64,000 nucleotides of DNA from Acanthamoeba castellanii str. Neff. Its lineage: Eukaryota; Discosea; Longamoebia; Acanthamoebidae. This document shows positions 20,689 through 31,381 of the stretch, one piece after another. Both the position numbers and the translations under genes were made by a program. The notes under the pieces are model-generated. The model was not told where the DNA came from and searched no databases. It was given only the letters and a program-made list of their open reading frames with translations. The stretch lies in NCBI RefSeq assembly GCF_000313135.1, contig NW_004457442.1, positions 1,084,657 to 1,148,656 of the forward strand, in the 5' to 3' direction. Every line of letters begins with the position of its first letter. Within the stretch, counting starts at the first letter, position 1.

Positions 20689-22654
20689 TCAGCGGCCACG
20701 TCCGCCGCGGCCGCCGCGGCGTTCTCGGCGTGCATTGGAGAGGGAGAGCGAGCGGGAGGTTTCGCTGTCCCACGACGAGAAGCCATACTTGGGCACCCCG
20801 TCGTACTGCGGTCGGTCGCTCAGCGACTCCAGGTCGCGCACTTGGGCCTTTGGTGGGTGCGAGGCGCACAGTCAGTCTTACACGCACCACGCACCACGCA
20901 CCACGCACCAGGAGAGTTGGGGGGGGGGTGTGTGCAAAGAGATGTTCGTACGACGTATTTGGCCGAGTACTCGAAGGCGATCTTGCGGTTGTGCGCGTTG
21001 AGGAAGCCGTGCATCTGTTTGTACACCAGGCAGAGGAACATCACATCCTCGCTCGCGTAGCCCACCATGCTGCCCGATGGCACGCACGCGTAAGCAACTC
21101 GTGGTGTCGTGTGCGTGTCGTGTCGTGTCGTGTCGCTCTACCTCGAGGTGAGCGGTCTGGTCTTCCAGTAGGTGGGGTCTTCCACCATCTTGAGCCGCTC
21201 CTCCTTCTTGAACGAGTTGATGGCGTCGATGCGCCGCACCAGATCCAGCGCGAACGGCGCGTCGGCCGCCGATTTGTCGCCGGAGGCCTGCTGTTGCTTC
21301 TTCCGCTCGGCCCGCTCCTTCTCCTGCTCCTGCGCCGCCTTGGTCTCCAGGATGGGCGTCGCGTAGGCGCGCAGAACAGTGTTCAGTCCCACCGGCAGCG
21401 GCGTCCTGCGTGCAAACAATATTAAGTCATGAGCTGTGTGCGCAAGCGTGTGCGGTGGTGCGTGTGCGTGTGCGTGAGTGTACCCTTGGCCCATCTGTCG
21501 CTTGATTACGGCGTAGGCGATCTGTGTATCAAACACGTTCTGCAGCGCCACACCGTACTGATGGTACATCGCGTCACTGTCGCCTCTGCACAACACAGCA
21601 CACAGCACATGGCGAGCAGTGGAGAGTTAACAGAGACGGCGGTGGGGCCGGGCGGTGGTGGACGGCAGCCGTACCGGCAGTCGTGGAGGACCTTGCGCAC
21701 CTTGGTGGACTCGAGCAGCGCGCGAAGGCCGCCCTCCTCGAAGAGCGCGCGCCCGTGCTCGAGCACGTCCACCAGGTACACCTTGCTCTCAGTGCCGATC
21801 TGCACCAGGCAGAGCTCGCCCTCGCGCGACAGGTTCACACCCTCGCAGTCCACCGCGATCACCTCAAGCTTGGTCAGCTCCGCCACCATCTCCCTGCACT
21901 CTGCACCCACCCACCACCGTCAGCCCCCACGCGTGCGGTGCCGTGCGGTGCGCGGCTGCGTACCCTCGATCTGCGAGACGATGAACACGTTGGGCGGCAT
22001 TGTGCCCTCCTCCACTGTACCGTGTGTGTGTGTGTGTGTGTGCGTGCGTGCGGTGGTGTGTGCGGTGGTGTGTGTGTGTGTGTGTGCGCGGTGGTGCGTG
22101 TGCGTGTGCGGTGGCGAGGTGAGCGAGCGCAGGGCAGTAGCGAAGGTTGGGGAGCGAGGCGCGAGTGTACGTTTGAGGGGAGGGATGAGGGCGAGCGTGG
22201 AGGCGAGGGCAGCGGCCTCCTTGCCGCCCTTGCGCTTGCGCTTGACGATGACCACGTTGCCGGAGAGGGACTGGTCGCCAGCTTGGCCCTTGCTCCGGTT
22301 TCGCTTTCGCTTCTTCCTCGCGGCGGCATCGCCGCCTTCATCCTCGCCAGTGCCTTCCTTCTCTTCCTGATCTTCAATCTCCAGAAGGTCGAATGGATTC
22401 GAAGATGCAAAGCTGCTGGCCGTGATCGACGAAGAAGAAGAAGATGAGGCGGTGGTGGTTCGCCTTGTGGCTGTGGATCGTGAAGACGAAGTCGAAGATG
22501 ATGATTGATTGGCAGCAAGCTGCCGCCTCCGGCGAAGCTCTTCTGCCATCTGCTTGCGCTTATCATCCTCGGCCTCCCCTTCCGCCATCCGATCCATCGA
22601 TCCCAAAATGTCGTCCAAGATCGACATCTCGTTTCTACTTCTTTTGTTTCTCAT
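20689..22654 (-). CDS. DEDDy 3'-5' exonuclease domain protein (EXD1-like)
   Basis: 467 residues; complement exons 22654-22171, 22014-21964, 21900-21675, 21585-21484, 21405-21142, 21069-20952, 20847-20689. The N-terminal 160 residues are basic/Ser-rich and disordered. The exonuclease domain shows ExoI VIAVDCEGVNLSREGELCLV (D and E), ExoII KVLHDCR ... VFDTQIAYAV, and ExoIII MVGYASEDVMFLCLVY (Y-x3-D), so all DEDDy residues are present. An insertion rich in Lys/Glu/Gln sits between ExoII and ExoIII. The C terminus is RG-rich (RRGGRGGRGR), suggesting RNA contact. Closest remembered relatives are EXD1-type proteins; RNA processing is plausible, substrate unknown. It is convergent with the vault-repeat gene, 156 bp apart. 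MSILDD at 22627 is an alternative start. Confidence 0.8.
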
Positions 22655-22694
22655 CTTTTGTGTTTTGTTTTTATTTTATTTTTTGTCGACTAGG

Positions 22695-24588
22695 CTAGGG
22701 TGTGGCCCCGTCGGGCAGTGCTCGAATGGTGCGGACTACGTCGGTGAACAGGGCCATCTCCAGGCCGACGCCCTCCCGTTCGGCCTGGTCCAGCAGCCGC
22801 AGGCCCTCCTTCTTATCACGCAGAACCGAGCACATGATGAGGAGCACGCGGTAGGTGGTCGTGTCGGCCTTGATGCCCCGCTGCTGCATGAGCTCGAAGA
22901 AGCGGAGAGCCGTCGCCTTCCGCCGCAGCCGCGCGTTGGCGTCGATCAGGGCCGTGAAGGTGATCAGATCGGCCTCGAGCCGGCCCTCCTCCACCATGCG
23001 CCCCACCTCGTCCAGCAGCTGCACGGGCCGACGCTGGTCGTCGCCGCTGATGACACCGCCCCTGGCGTTGATGGCCGCCTCGCGTGTGATGCATGCCCGG
23101 ATGAAGACGGTGATGATCCGCTTGTGGGGCTGCAGCCGCCATCGCGAGACCATCAGCTCCGTGAGGTCGTGGGCGCGCGCGAGCTGGCCCCGGGTCACCA
23201 GCTGGTTCAGCAGCTGGTCCATCCGCCCGTGCCAGTACGCGCCGACCCGCGCCCACTTGTCCGCCTCCGACTCTTGTGGTCGCCCATCACCTTCTTCCCC
23301 TTGTCCACCTTCGTTTTCGCCTTCCTTTGTTTCTCCTTGTTGTCGTTGATGTAGTTGTTGTGACTGTCCGCTGGCTGTCGACTGTGTCGTTCCGTCGGAA
23401 GCCGGAGGGACGGCCGCCGAGAGTCGCTCGATGAATCGATAGGCCAGGGAGGAGTCCTCATGAGGGCTCGACAGCCGCTGCCACAGCTCATCCAAAATGG
23501 ACACGCTGCGCATCGCATGCCCACAACATCAGAAATCACGCACTCCAACCACTACGAAGCATATTGTGCGGTGCGGTGACGTGCGGATGTACCGATCGAT
23601 GCTGAGATCACTCCTGTCGCCCAGGGCGTCCAACACAGAGAGCAGCCGATCCACGTCCCGCTTCTCTAAAAAGTAGGTGACAAAGCTGTTGACGAGCCCA
23701 TTGTCTATCCTGAGGTTGTAGAGCTTCATGTCGTGTAGCACCTCGAACGCCCTGCAGCCGGCGAGCAATGCATCCCCATGCGTGAGCGGGCACCACCCGT
23801 GATGTGATAGCCACAGCGCGTGCTTGGTGGTGGTGGTGGTGGTGGTGTGTGTGTGTACCTTTCCAGTTTGTTGTGACGGAGTGAAGCGTTGATGAGTGCG
23901 CCCGCGCTGAAGATGTTGAGCGGCACTCGCTCCTCCTTCATACGGGCATAGACAAAGAACATCTCGTCGAGGTTGTTGGTCGCCGACAGCGTGGAGACCA
24001 GCGACGCGTAGCCGATCGTGTTGCCCATCCGCACCTTGGGCAGCGCGGCCAGCGATTGGCTGAGAAAGGCGGGGTCGCCCGAGCGCTGGGCGAACGATAT
24101 CAGCTGCGCCAATGGACCTGCGCATGAGCGTGTGCGGTGGTGTGTGTCAGCGCAAGGCGCCAAGGTGTTGTGCGGGAGGTGACTTATGGGTACCTGGCCT
24201 CACGTACAGAGCACGCTGCACCCACTCGAGCCGCTGCTTGGCTTCGATGCCACGCATGAGCCCCCGCCCTGGCTGTGGTGCGTGATCATCTGCAGTCGAA
24301 TGGGCAGAAATTAATTTGGGTTGCCATCTCGCACTGGCGCGTATGGGTGGATCCGTACGTGAGGTGAAGGTCCGATGCTGATTTACCGTAGTGGAGAGGG
24401 CTAACGACCTGAATTGCGGAGCCGATGCTGACAAATGATTGGCAGCCAAATTTAGGCGCTTGCATTTCTAAACAGGCCAGCAGAAAGCGGTAGGTACCTC
24501 GGCTTGTGAGAAGCGACGAAGCCGCCCTGTGCCCACCCAATCTCCCTCTCATCTCACCAAGAATGAAAACTCGCCTTCGTGAAATCAT
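22695..24588 (-). CDS. Pentatricopeptide repeat (PPR) protein, probably mitochondrial
   Basis: 498 residues; complement exons 24588-24498, 24467-24387, 24289-24194, 24117-23859, 23751-23593, 23505-22695; phases agree throughout. PPR-type helix pairs are visible: GYASLVSTLSATNNLDEMFF followed by VYARMKEERVPLNIF, VNSFVTYFLEKRDVDRLLSV, ITFTALIDANARLRRKATAL followed by RFFELMQQRGIKADTTTY. A Gln/Glu/Gly-rich spacer (QQLHQRQQGETKEGENEG) interrupts the array near residue 255. The basic N terminus (SRRRVFILGEMRGRLGGHRA) is compatible with an organelle presequence. Presumably binds organellar RNA. The start could be 24552. The second exon is the least certain part. Its stop lies only 40 bp from the start of the exonuclease gene on the same strand. 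Confidence 0.75.
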
Positions 24589-25396
24589 AGAAAGAAAACC
24601 GCGGAAATTATTTTAGAATCCACACGAAGATCATGACTCAAGATGGCAGTACAGAGTTTGAAACTGCCATGCAGAACCTGATGCTAACATTTGTGTGGTG
24701 TGTGTTGATGCCAGGTATGATTTCCTCAAGCTCACTGTCATTCTGCTCCAGCATCTACCTCATTCTGCTGCCTTTCTCTCATGCTCATGTGTATCACTGT
24801 GTGGAGCATGTGCTCTCACTCACCCCTTGTGCCCATAACTCAGCCAAACATGTTGAATGAGCGCCAGCGACATTTTTTATTTCATTTTTTATTTCGTGCA
24901 CGAGTTTGCGGACGAACGCCTGAGTTTTCGCTGCCTTTGTCCGCAATAATAAGTTGATTAATTTTTTTCAGACTGCCGACACCTGTCCGTTTCAACCAGC
25001 AGAGATAACCACTTTGCCTGGCTATGCACTTGTCTCATTAGATAAACGACCAAGTTGCGTGATTGCAGACTTGCTCGGTGCTCTACCCAGGAGGGAGGAT
25101 TGTTGGGCGTCCGCTTGAGCGTTCTGTTCGTGTGGGTGTTGTCCCGGGGATTTCGCCCGAAGGTTGTGCTGGGTGGTTAGAAGTTCATTTAGTTGAGGGG
25201 AAAAATCCCCCTTTCAGGGCCTTTGGGACCAATCAGCGCCCACTACGGTTGGCCGGTGTACCTTTATCTTGGCGCAACGTCAGAGAAGTTAGACACAGCC
25301 GTTCACCACCAAGCACACAAGCAACCCAGTCCTGCTCGCCTTGATCGTGCGGTAGTACTCGCTATCTATCAAGTTATCTATCACCACCACACCATC
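24589..25396. other. Divergent intergenic region, 808 bp
   Basis: The longest intergenic stretch in the window, between the divergent PPR and beta-helix genes. It holds a 75-codon open frame (24633-24860) without recognisable motifs, T-rich tracts near 24870-24970, and a direct 5' leader before 25397. Promoters for both neighbours are expected. Nothing else identified. Confidence 0.45.
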
Positions 25397-27036
25397 ATGA
25401 GACTTCCCGCCTGTTTGGCCGTGCTTCTTCTCTTCGTGGGCCTCTGCGCCGCCGAGACCCACTACCTCTACCCCACCAACACCACCTGGGTCGCCACCAT
25501 CCAGGCCATGACCGCCGGTGACATCGCCATCCTCGCTCCGTACGTCCACCACGTCAACTTTGTTGCCCGTGATGTCATGAGCATTGGTTTCATTCCTCAC
25601 ACATGCGCGTATGTGCAGTGGTGAGTACACTGTTAATGGCACCTTCTCGCTCAACTTCGCTGGCAGCTCCGGCTCGCCGATCACTGTGAAGGGCACCGTG
25701 GTCGAGGGCAACCTTCAGACCATCATCAAGCAGGAGGCCAACAACCAGAACATCATGAACGTCGCCGGCAGTTACTACGGCTTCTATAACCTCACCTTCA
25801 CCTGCGCCGATAGCTGCCTCCAGGGCGTGAGCGTGGGCGCCAGCTCGCACGCCACCTTCCAGGACCTCGTCATCCACCACACCAACCGGACCGGCTTCGT
25901 GGCCAGCACCGCCAGCGCTGTCTACACCGATCTCACCGTCAGGCGCGTCGAGATCTACGACACCGGCCGCGACACCAGCGAGTGCTTCGTGTTCGGCTGC
26001 ACCAGCGACCGCTGCCAGGTGCACGACAGCATGATCGAGCTCAACTACTGCCACGACATCGTGGACACCATGACCAACTACGGCGTCGGCATTGTGGTCA
26101 ACACCGGCTCCTACAGTACGTTACTCGCCCTCCACCACTAAAAATAACATTAGCTCACTTTCAGCACTTTGCTCGCCTTGCAGAGAACACCATCAGGAAC
26201 AACGTCGTCTTCAACACCAACGCTGCAGGCATTCGCCTCTACGACGACTACGGTGTACGTCCCTCGATTTGCCGGCGATGAGGTGAAGCATGACGCTAAC
26301 CTACACCTCCTTCTCTATTCAGCGTGGCGTCAACTTGGTGGAGGGTAACGCCGTGACCAAGACCAAGAGCAACGGCATTCAGGTGAGCTCGGGCGCCATG
26401 GTGAGGAACAACATCGTCGCCAACGTTGTCTCGTTCGGCATCGCCGTCTCCAGCGCCCAGCTCAAGACCGCCAACCGCTACCACGACATCCAGATCGTGC
26501 ACAACACTGTGGCCCTGTCCGGTCAGGCCGATCTCTCCCTGCCCGCGCTCAGCGGCGACAGCTTCGTCGTGGTGAACAACGCCTTCCTGTCCTCCACCGC
26601 TGCCTTCACCGTCGGCACCCAGTCCAGCTCGGTGTGGCTCAAGAACGCCTACGTCGCCGGCTCGCTCCCCACCGGCGTCGCCAGCTCGGCCCTGTTCCAG
26701 GTCACCGCGGACGTGGTGGGCGAGACCTACTACCCCACCAACACCAGCGCGCTCATCAACGCTGGCACCAAGAGCTACGCCACCCCCGTGACTTGGGACT
26801 ACAACGGCACCCCCAGGAGCTCCTCCACCCCCACCGTGGGCGCCTACGAGTACACCACGGCCACCAACCCCGGCCAGCCCATCGGCTCCACCATCAAGAC
26901 CCCTCTTGAGACCTACCCCTCGGACAGCTACAACGCCGAACCTGACGACGGTGACGATTCCGGCAATGGTTCCGGCAACGGCAGCAACTCTGCCGCGGCC
27001 TCGGTCCAGTCCTGGATCTCCCTCATCCTCGCCTAA
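25397..27036 (+). CDS. Secreted right-handed beta-helix protein
   Basis: 474 residues; exons 25397-25539, 25619-26115, 26184-26254, 26323-27036, sum whole codons. The signal peptide is MRLPACLAVLLLFVGLCAAE. Coil-type repeats of a parallel beta-helix follow: ASSHATFQDLVIHHTNRTGF, DSMIELNYCHDIVD, NTIRNNVVFNTNAAGIRLYD, VEGNAVTKTKSNGIQVSSGA, VRNNIVANVVSFGIAVSS. Such folds occur in pectate-lyase-like and carbohydrate-processing proteins; no catalytic residue set was recognised. The C terminus has a DDGDDSGNGSGNGSN linker and a short hydrophobic end (SWISLILA), possibly a weak GPI signal (uncertain). All three donors read GTACGT. Many N-glycosylation sequons are present. Confidence 0.82.
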
Positions 27037-27400
27037 ACCTGGACTCAGCTCCTCTCCATCTATCAACCCCATCTTCCCCCATATATATGTATTTATCTCT
27101 TCTTAACCATTATCATCGCCATCAGGCCGATGCAATACACCAGAACGCTCACTGGAGCTGTTACATGGCTTCCGCACACGCGCGTGGCATTCTGATCATT
27201 CCTAATAAACAAAAGGGGGCTGCCCACAACAACGCAACGAACCATAGTTTGGTCGGCTTGGCTTGATGGAAAGGAAGCTGGTTGCGGCTGTCCACGCACA
27301 CCCCCTCCGCTAGCTCACCAACGAGAGAGCTCAGGGGAAGTGTGTTCTCGAAGCGCTACGCACGAACTGAAAATCCTGTGGTAGGCCGATGTGAACAGAG
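27037..27400. other. Intergenic, 364 bp
   Basis: Between the beta-helix stop and the PP2C start, both rightward. Contains TATATATGTATTT near 27080 and an AATAAA-like TCCTAATAAAC at 27200, a candidate 3'-end signal for the beta-helix gene. No gene seen. Confidence 0.5.
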
Positions 27401-30400
27401 ATGGACAAGGAACAGGACTTTTTCGTCAACTCCAATGCTCGAATCAAGGCGAGAAAGGTGCGCCTCTTCAAGGCCAGAATTCAATTCTTTCATTCAAAGC
27501 AATGCCTTCCTATTCTTTCATTCATTAATCCATTCTTTTCATTCTTCATTCTCAAATCTCTGCCCCTGGCCGACACTGACGTTTAATGCATTGGCCATCG
27601 TAGCACAAGAGCCTGTGCTACAGCGCGAGCCAAGCCGAAGAGGGGACACAGAAGCTGGCGGCCAAGAAGGAGCTGCCGTGGGAGCGCGAGTGGTTCCAGC
27701 GGCGACAGCGGCGGCTGGCCAAGCGAGAGGAGGAGCGACTCGTGCAGCTGCTCCAGAAGAAGCATAGCGGCCAACTACTGCGGTACCAACAAGAGCGCCA
27801 ACGCAAACAGCAGCAGCAGCAGCAACATGAACGAAGAGACGAGCAAGAAGGGGAGGAAGAGGGAGAAGAAGGGGACCACGGGCTCGAGCAACAACAACGA
27901 CAATCGAGACAGCAAGAGGGACTTGTATACGAGATGGAGACGGACGGCGGTGGTGGTGGTGAAGAGGATGAGGAGGAGGAGCACCGAAGGCAGCAGCAGA
28001 GGCTCCACGACGCGGCGTGGGCGCTGACGAACAGCGGATGGGGCGAAGAGGGCAGCTGGTCGAGCCAGGAGGCGCCGTACACTCCGCCCCTGCGGCGCAC
28101 AATCTCTTCGCCGCTGGTCAAGTCCAAGACGATCGGAAACTACACCCAGCAGGTGAGCAGAGCCCCTTTACGCCGAACGCACTCATCGAGCCCACACTGA
28201 ACCTCACCGACACACACGACACACTCACACACACGCACGCACGCACACCACACAACACACTCAGGGCAACGACCACCTGCATGCTGGAGAAAATCAAGAC
28301 AGGCACCTCTTCTACTGGGACGAAGAGCGCTCCCTGTTGTGGTACGGTCCTCTCGCTCGCATCGGCCTCGCGCGTTGAACAATCTCACATGATGCTGTGC
28401 GGTGCGGTGCGCGAAGGCTGGGCGTGTTCGACGGTCACTCTGGCAGCGCGGCCGCGGACTTCCTCTGCCGCAGGCTGCTACCCAACATCGACACGTACGT
28501 GCTTACGTCGCACAGACCTTTCGCACCTCACACGCCGCACAAGACCTTAGCTTGACGTAATCTCTTCTCCATCCTCCTCTTCCTCCTCCTCTTTCAACTC
28601 GGCGCCCAGCCTGCTGCCGCCGAGTCGCAAGTCCTACTCGCGAGATAACCTGATGGCCGCCATACGCACCGGTATCATCGAGACCGAGAACCAGTTCCGC
28701 CAGGAGGACCAACCCGACGGTACCCTTACCTTCTCCATCTGTTCGAATACTCTCCTCCTCCTCCTCCTCTTCTTTTACGCCGTTGGCGTTGCTTGCGGGG
28801 GCTCTCCGCCGTGCAGCGCTTTAACGAGCCCGCGCTTTCATCTCCCTTCTCCAACAAAGGTGCCTGTCTGCTGCTGGCGTGTCTCTCGGGCGAGTGGCTG
28901 GTCGTGGCCAATGTGGGCGACTCGCGCGCCGTGCTGGGGTCCTACAGCCTCGGGTCCACCCACCAACTCACATCAAGGTACCACTAACTCCAACCCACCA
29001 AGCCACAATCAATCAATCAACGGAGGAGTGGGGCTTTATGTACACAACGCGAGACGCGGCCACAAATTCGCAGCCGCGGCTCACTGCTCGCGGCAAGATC
29101 GCACGCGTTTGGGGTTGAGACCATCCGGGGCGTGGGCGAGAGGAAAAGGGGGGAGGGGGCTCAATAGCGGTGCGAGTCGAGGACGGGCACCTCCCGCTCG
29201 CCCCTGTACCCTTCGCTTTCGGTGACGTCGGCCACGTGGTCTCCGCTCTTCTTGGCCTTGGCGGCCGCCACTTCGCGTTGGCCCTTCTCCCGCCTCAGCT
29301 TGCCATCCCTCTCCATCTCCTGCTTCTTCATCAAACGGCCCATTCTCTGCATGTGCCGTTCCCCCCCCCCAACGCCACACAGCACGCAATGACACAACAC
29401 GCATCACCGCACACGCACGACACACACGTTAATCCGTTTTTATGGTGGAGAACCCAGTGGCCACCGGCGTGGGTACCTCTTTGATGGTGCCCATAAGTTC
29501 GTCTCTCCAGCCGGCGAAACGCGAGGCCTTCTCTTCTTGTTGGGTGGTGTCGCTCATCTTTGATGCTTGGGTCTGTTCTGGGCTTTGGCTGGGCTGGAGG
29601 GGCTTGAGTCGACTGTTGGGCCTCTTTTCAAAATTGTGACCGTTCTCGGCCGTGGCCGGCGAGAGCGAGCCTTATTGGCTGGTCATCGTGTGGTGTTTGT
29701 CACCGATCATCTCGGCAGCGTCTCTCCTGAATTTCCATATCTGATCTAGATACGGCTGTCAAACGGCCCCTTTGACTCAAAGCGCTCACGCGCGCTCACG
29801 ACTACAGGGCGTCGTGTTCTCTGCTGACCCCGGCGATGGTGGTGGCGGTGGTGGTGTGAACGCAACAGAACGCTCACGAACGACCACAATGCGACGAACG
29901 AGGTGGAGGCCAAGCTTGCTCGGTTTCGGTTTCTCAAGAACAACGGACTGCTGTCCAGCAGCGCAAGCCCCAGTACGTTGCCCTGCCCCTTCTTCGACCC
30001 ACGCACGCGCACCACCGCACACACGCACCATTGCACACGCGCACTCACCCAACTTTGTCACACTGCGCGCAGGCGATTACTCGGAGGAGGAGCTGATCGA
30101 ACAGGTCAAGGACATCATGGAGGGGTCGGACATCATCGAGAACGGTCGATTACTCACCGTGCAACTGACCCGTTCCATTGGTGCGTTTCTTCTTCTCTCT
30201 GTGTGTCGTGTGTGTCGTGTGTGTCGTGTGACTTGACTTGGTGTGCTAACTGCTGCCAACTGACCATGCAGGCGATTTCGGCATCAAGCGATGCTGCTTC
30301 GACGTGGTGTCCAATGAGCCCGAGTTCACCATCCTCCAGCTGTGCGAGGAGGACCGGCTCCTCATTCTCGCCTCGGACGGAGTGTGGGCCACGGTGCGTT

Positions 30401-31245
30401 CATAATAATCCTCGCGTGTGCGTGTGCGTGTGCGTGTGCGGTGGTGCGTGTGCGTGTGCGTGTGCGTGTGCGTTTACTTTCTCAACGTATGCGCTCACTG
30501 CCGCGCGCGCATGTATGGTGCTATCAGGTGACGGCGGATCGAGCAGTCGATATGGTGATGGAGAAGGTCATCAACCTCTCGTCCTACATCGACCGTATTG
30601 GACCCGCCGAGTATCTGGTGCAGGAAGCCGTGTCGAAAGGCTCGGGCGACGACCAGACGGCGCTGGTGTTGGATTTGAACAAATACCGCAAGGGCCTTCT
30701 GAAGCCCCACCACGCCACCTTCAGCGGTGTATCGCCCCTGGAGCGGACCATCAAAAAAGGTAACACACGACACACACGACACACACAACACACACGACAC
30801 ACACTGACTGCTTTTGCGTGTGCGTCTGTGTGCGCCGCCCAGGTCTCTTCCTGTCGGATCGACAGTGTCGCTTGAACTCGAACATGTACGGCTCGGCCAC
30901 GCGCTCATTCGGCGCCAAGATGGCCCTGCTCCATGCCAAGGGCTCGTTCATCGGTTCCAGCGAACCCAACAAGTTCGACGTCGACGCCCGGAAGGCCCAG
31001 TCGCTCGCCAGTTCTGCGCACAAGTACGCACACACACGCCCCACCGCACACGCACGCTCACCTCGCCCGCCTTCTGACCTTCTGTTCGGTCGAACGTGTG
31101 CACCAGGCCGGGCAACGTGGTGCCGCCAGCACCCCTGCGTACGTCGGTCCTGGGGCTGTTTGACAGCGCGGCGATCGAGGAGAGCAAGGCACGCGAGGCC
31201 GACCGGAAGAAGAAGGGCGTGCTCTACGGCCGCACCTACTTCTGA
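27401..31245 (+). CDS. PP2C-family protein phosphatase
   Basis: 624 residues; exons 27401-27457, 27604-28152, 28265-28341, 28417-28494, 28610-28719, 28860-28977, 29869-29972, 30073-30180, 30272-30393, 30528-30759, 30843-31023, 31107-31245. The N-terminal ~200 residues are Gln/Glu/Arg-rich. PPM motifs in order: HAGENQDRH, LGVFDGHSGSAAADFL, VVANVGDSRAVLG, LTNDHNATNEVEAKLAR, VQLTRSIGDFGIKR, ILASDGVWATV and GSGDDQTALVLDL. These provide the Asp residues of the two-metal centre, so it should be an active Ser/Thr phosphatase. The ~110-residue basic tail ends GVLYGRTYF. The 891-bp intron 6 (28978-29868) is unusually long and contains an antisense gene. Convergent with the PARG gene (136 bp between stops). 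Confidence 0.88.
29161..29557 (-). CDS. Small CsbD-like protein nested in a PP2C intron
   Basis: 88 residues; complement exons 29557-29477 and 29346-29161, spliced GTACCC...CATGCAG in phase 0. The protein begins MSDTTQQEEKASRFAGWRDE and continues with MGTIKERMGRLMKKQEMERD, GKLRREKGQREVAAAKAKK. The alternation of GxxK and DGKxxxxKG blocks resembles the short CsbD/YjbJ-type helical stress proteins and their fungal relatives (remembered pattern, tentative). It is very hydrophilic with no signal or membrane segment. It lies wholly inside the long intron 6 of the PP2C gene on the other strand. A chance open frame is possible, but intact splice sites, strongly non-random composition and the extra length of this one intron support a real gene. 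Confidence 0.55.
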
Positions 31246-31381
31246 GCAGCAGCACCGCACAACAACCGCCACTCGGTGGTGGCGCTGTAGGAACCCGCCC
31301 AGCCCCGGAGCAAGTAGCTGGCGTTTGTACATTTTTTTTTTCTTTTCTTCTTTTTGCAATGCAAGTGCAGTCGAGAGCTCT

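Noticed and set aside
24633..24860. 75-codon open frame in the longest intergenic region
   Set aside because: No motif, no good start context, and the possible splice extension breaks frame. Likely chance.
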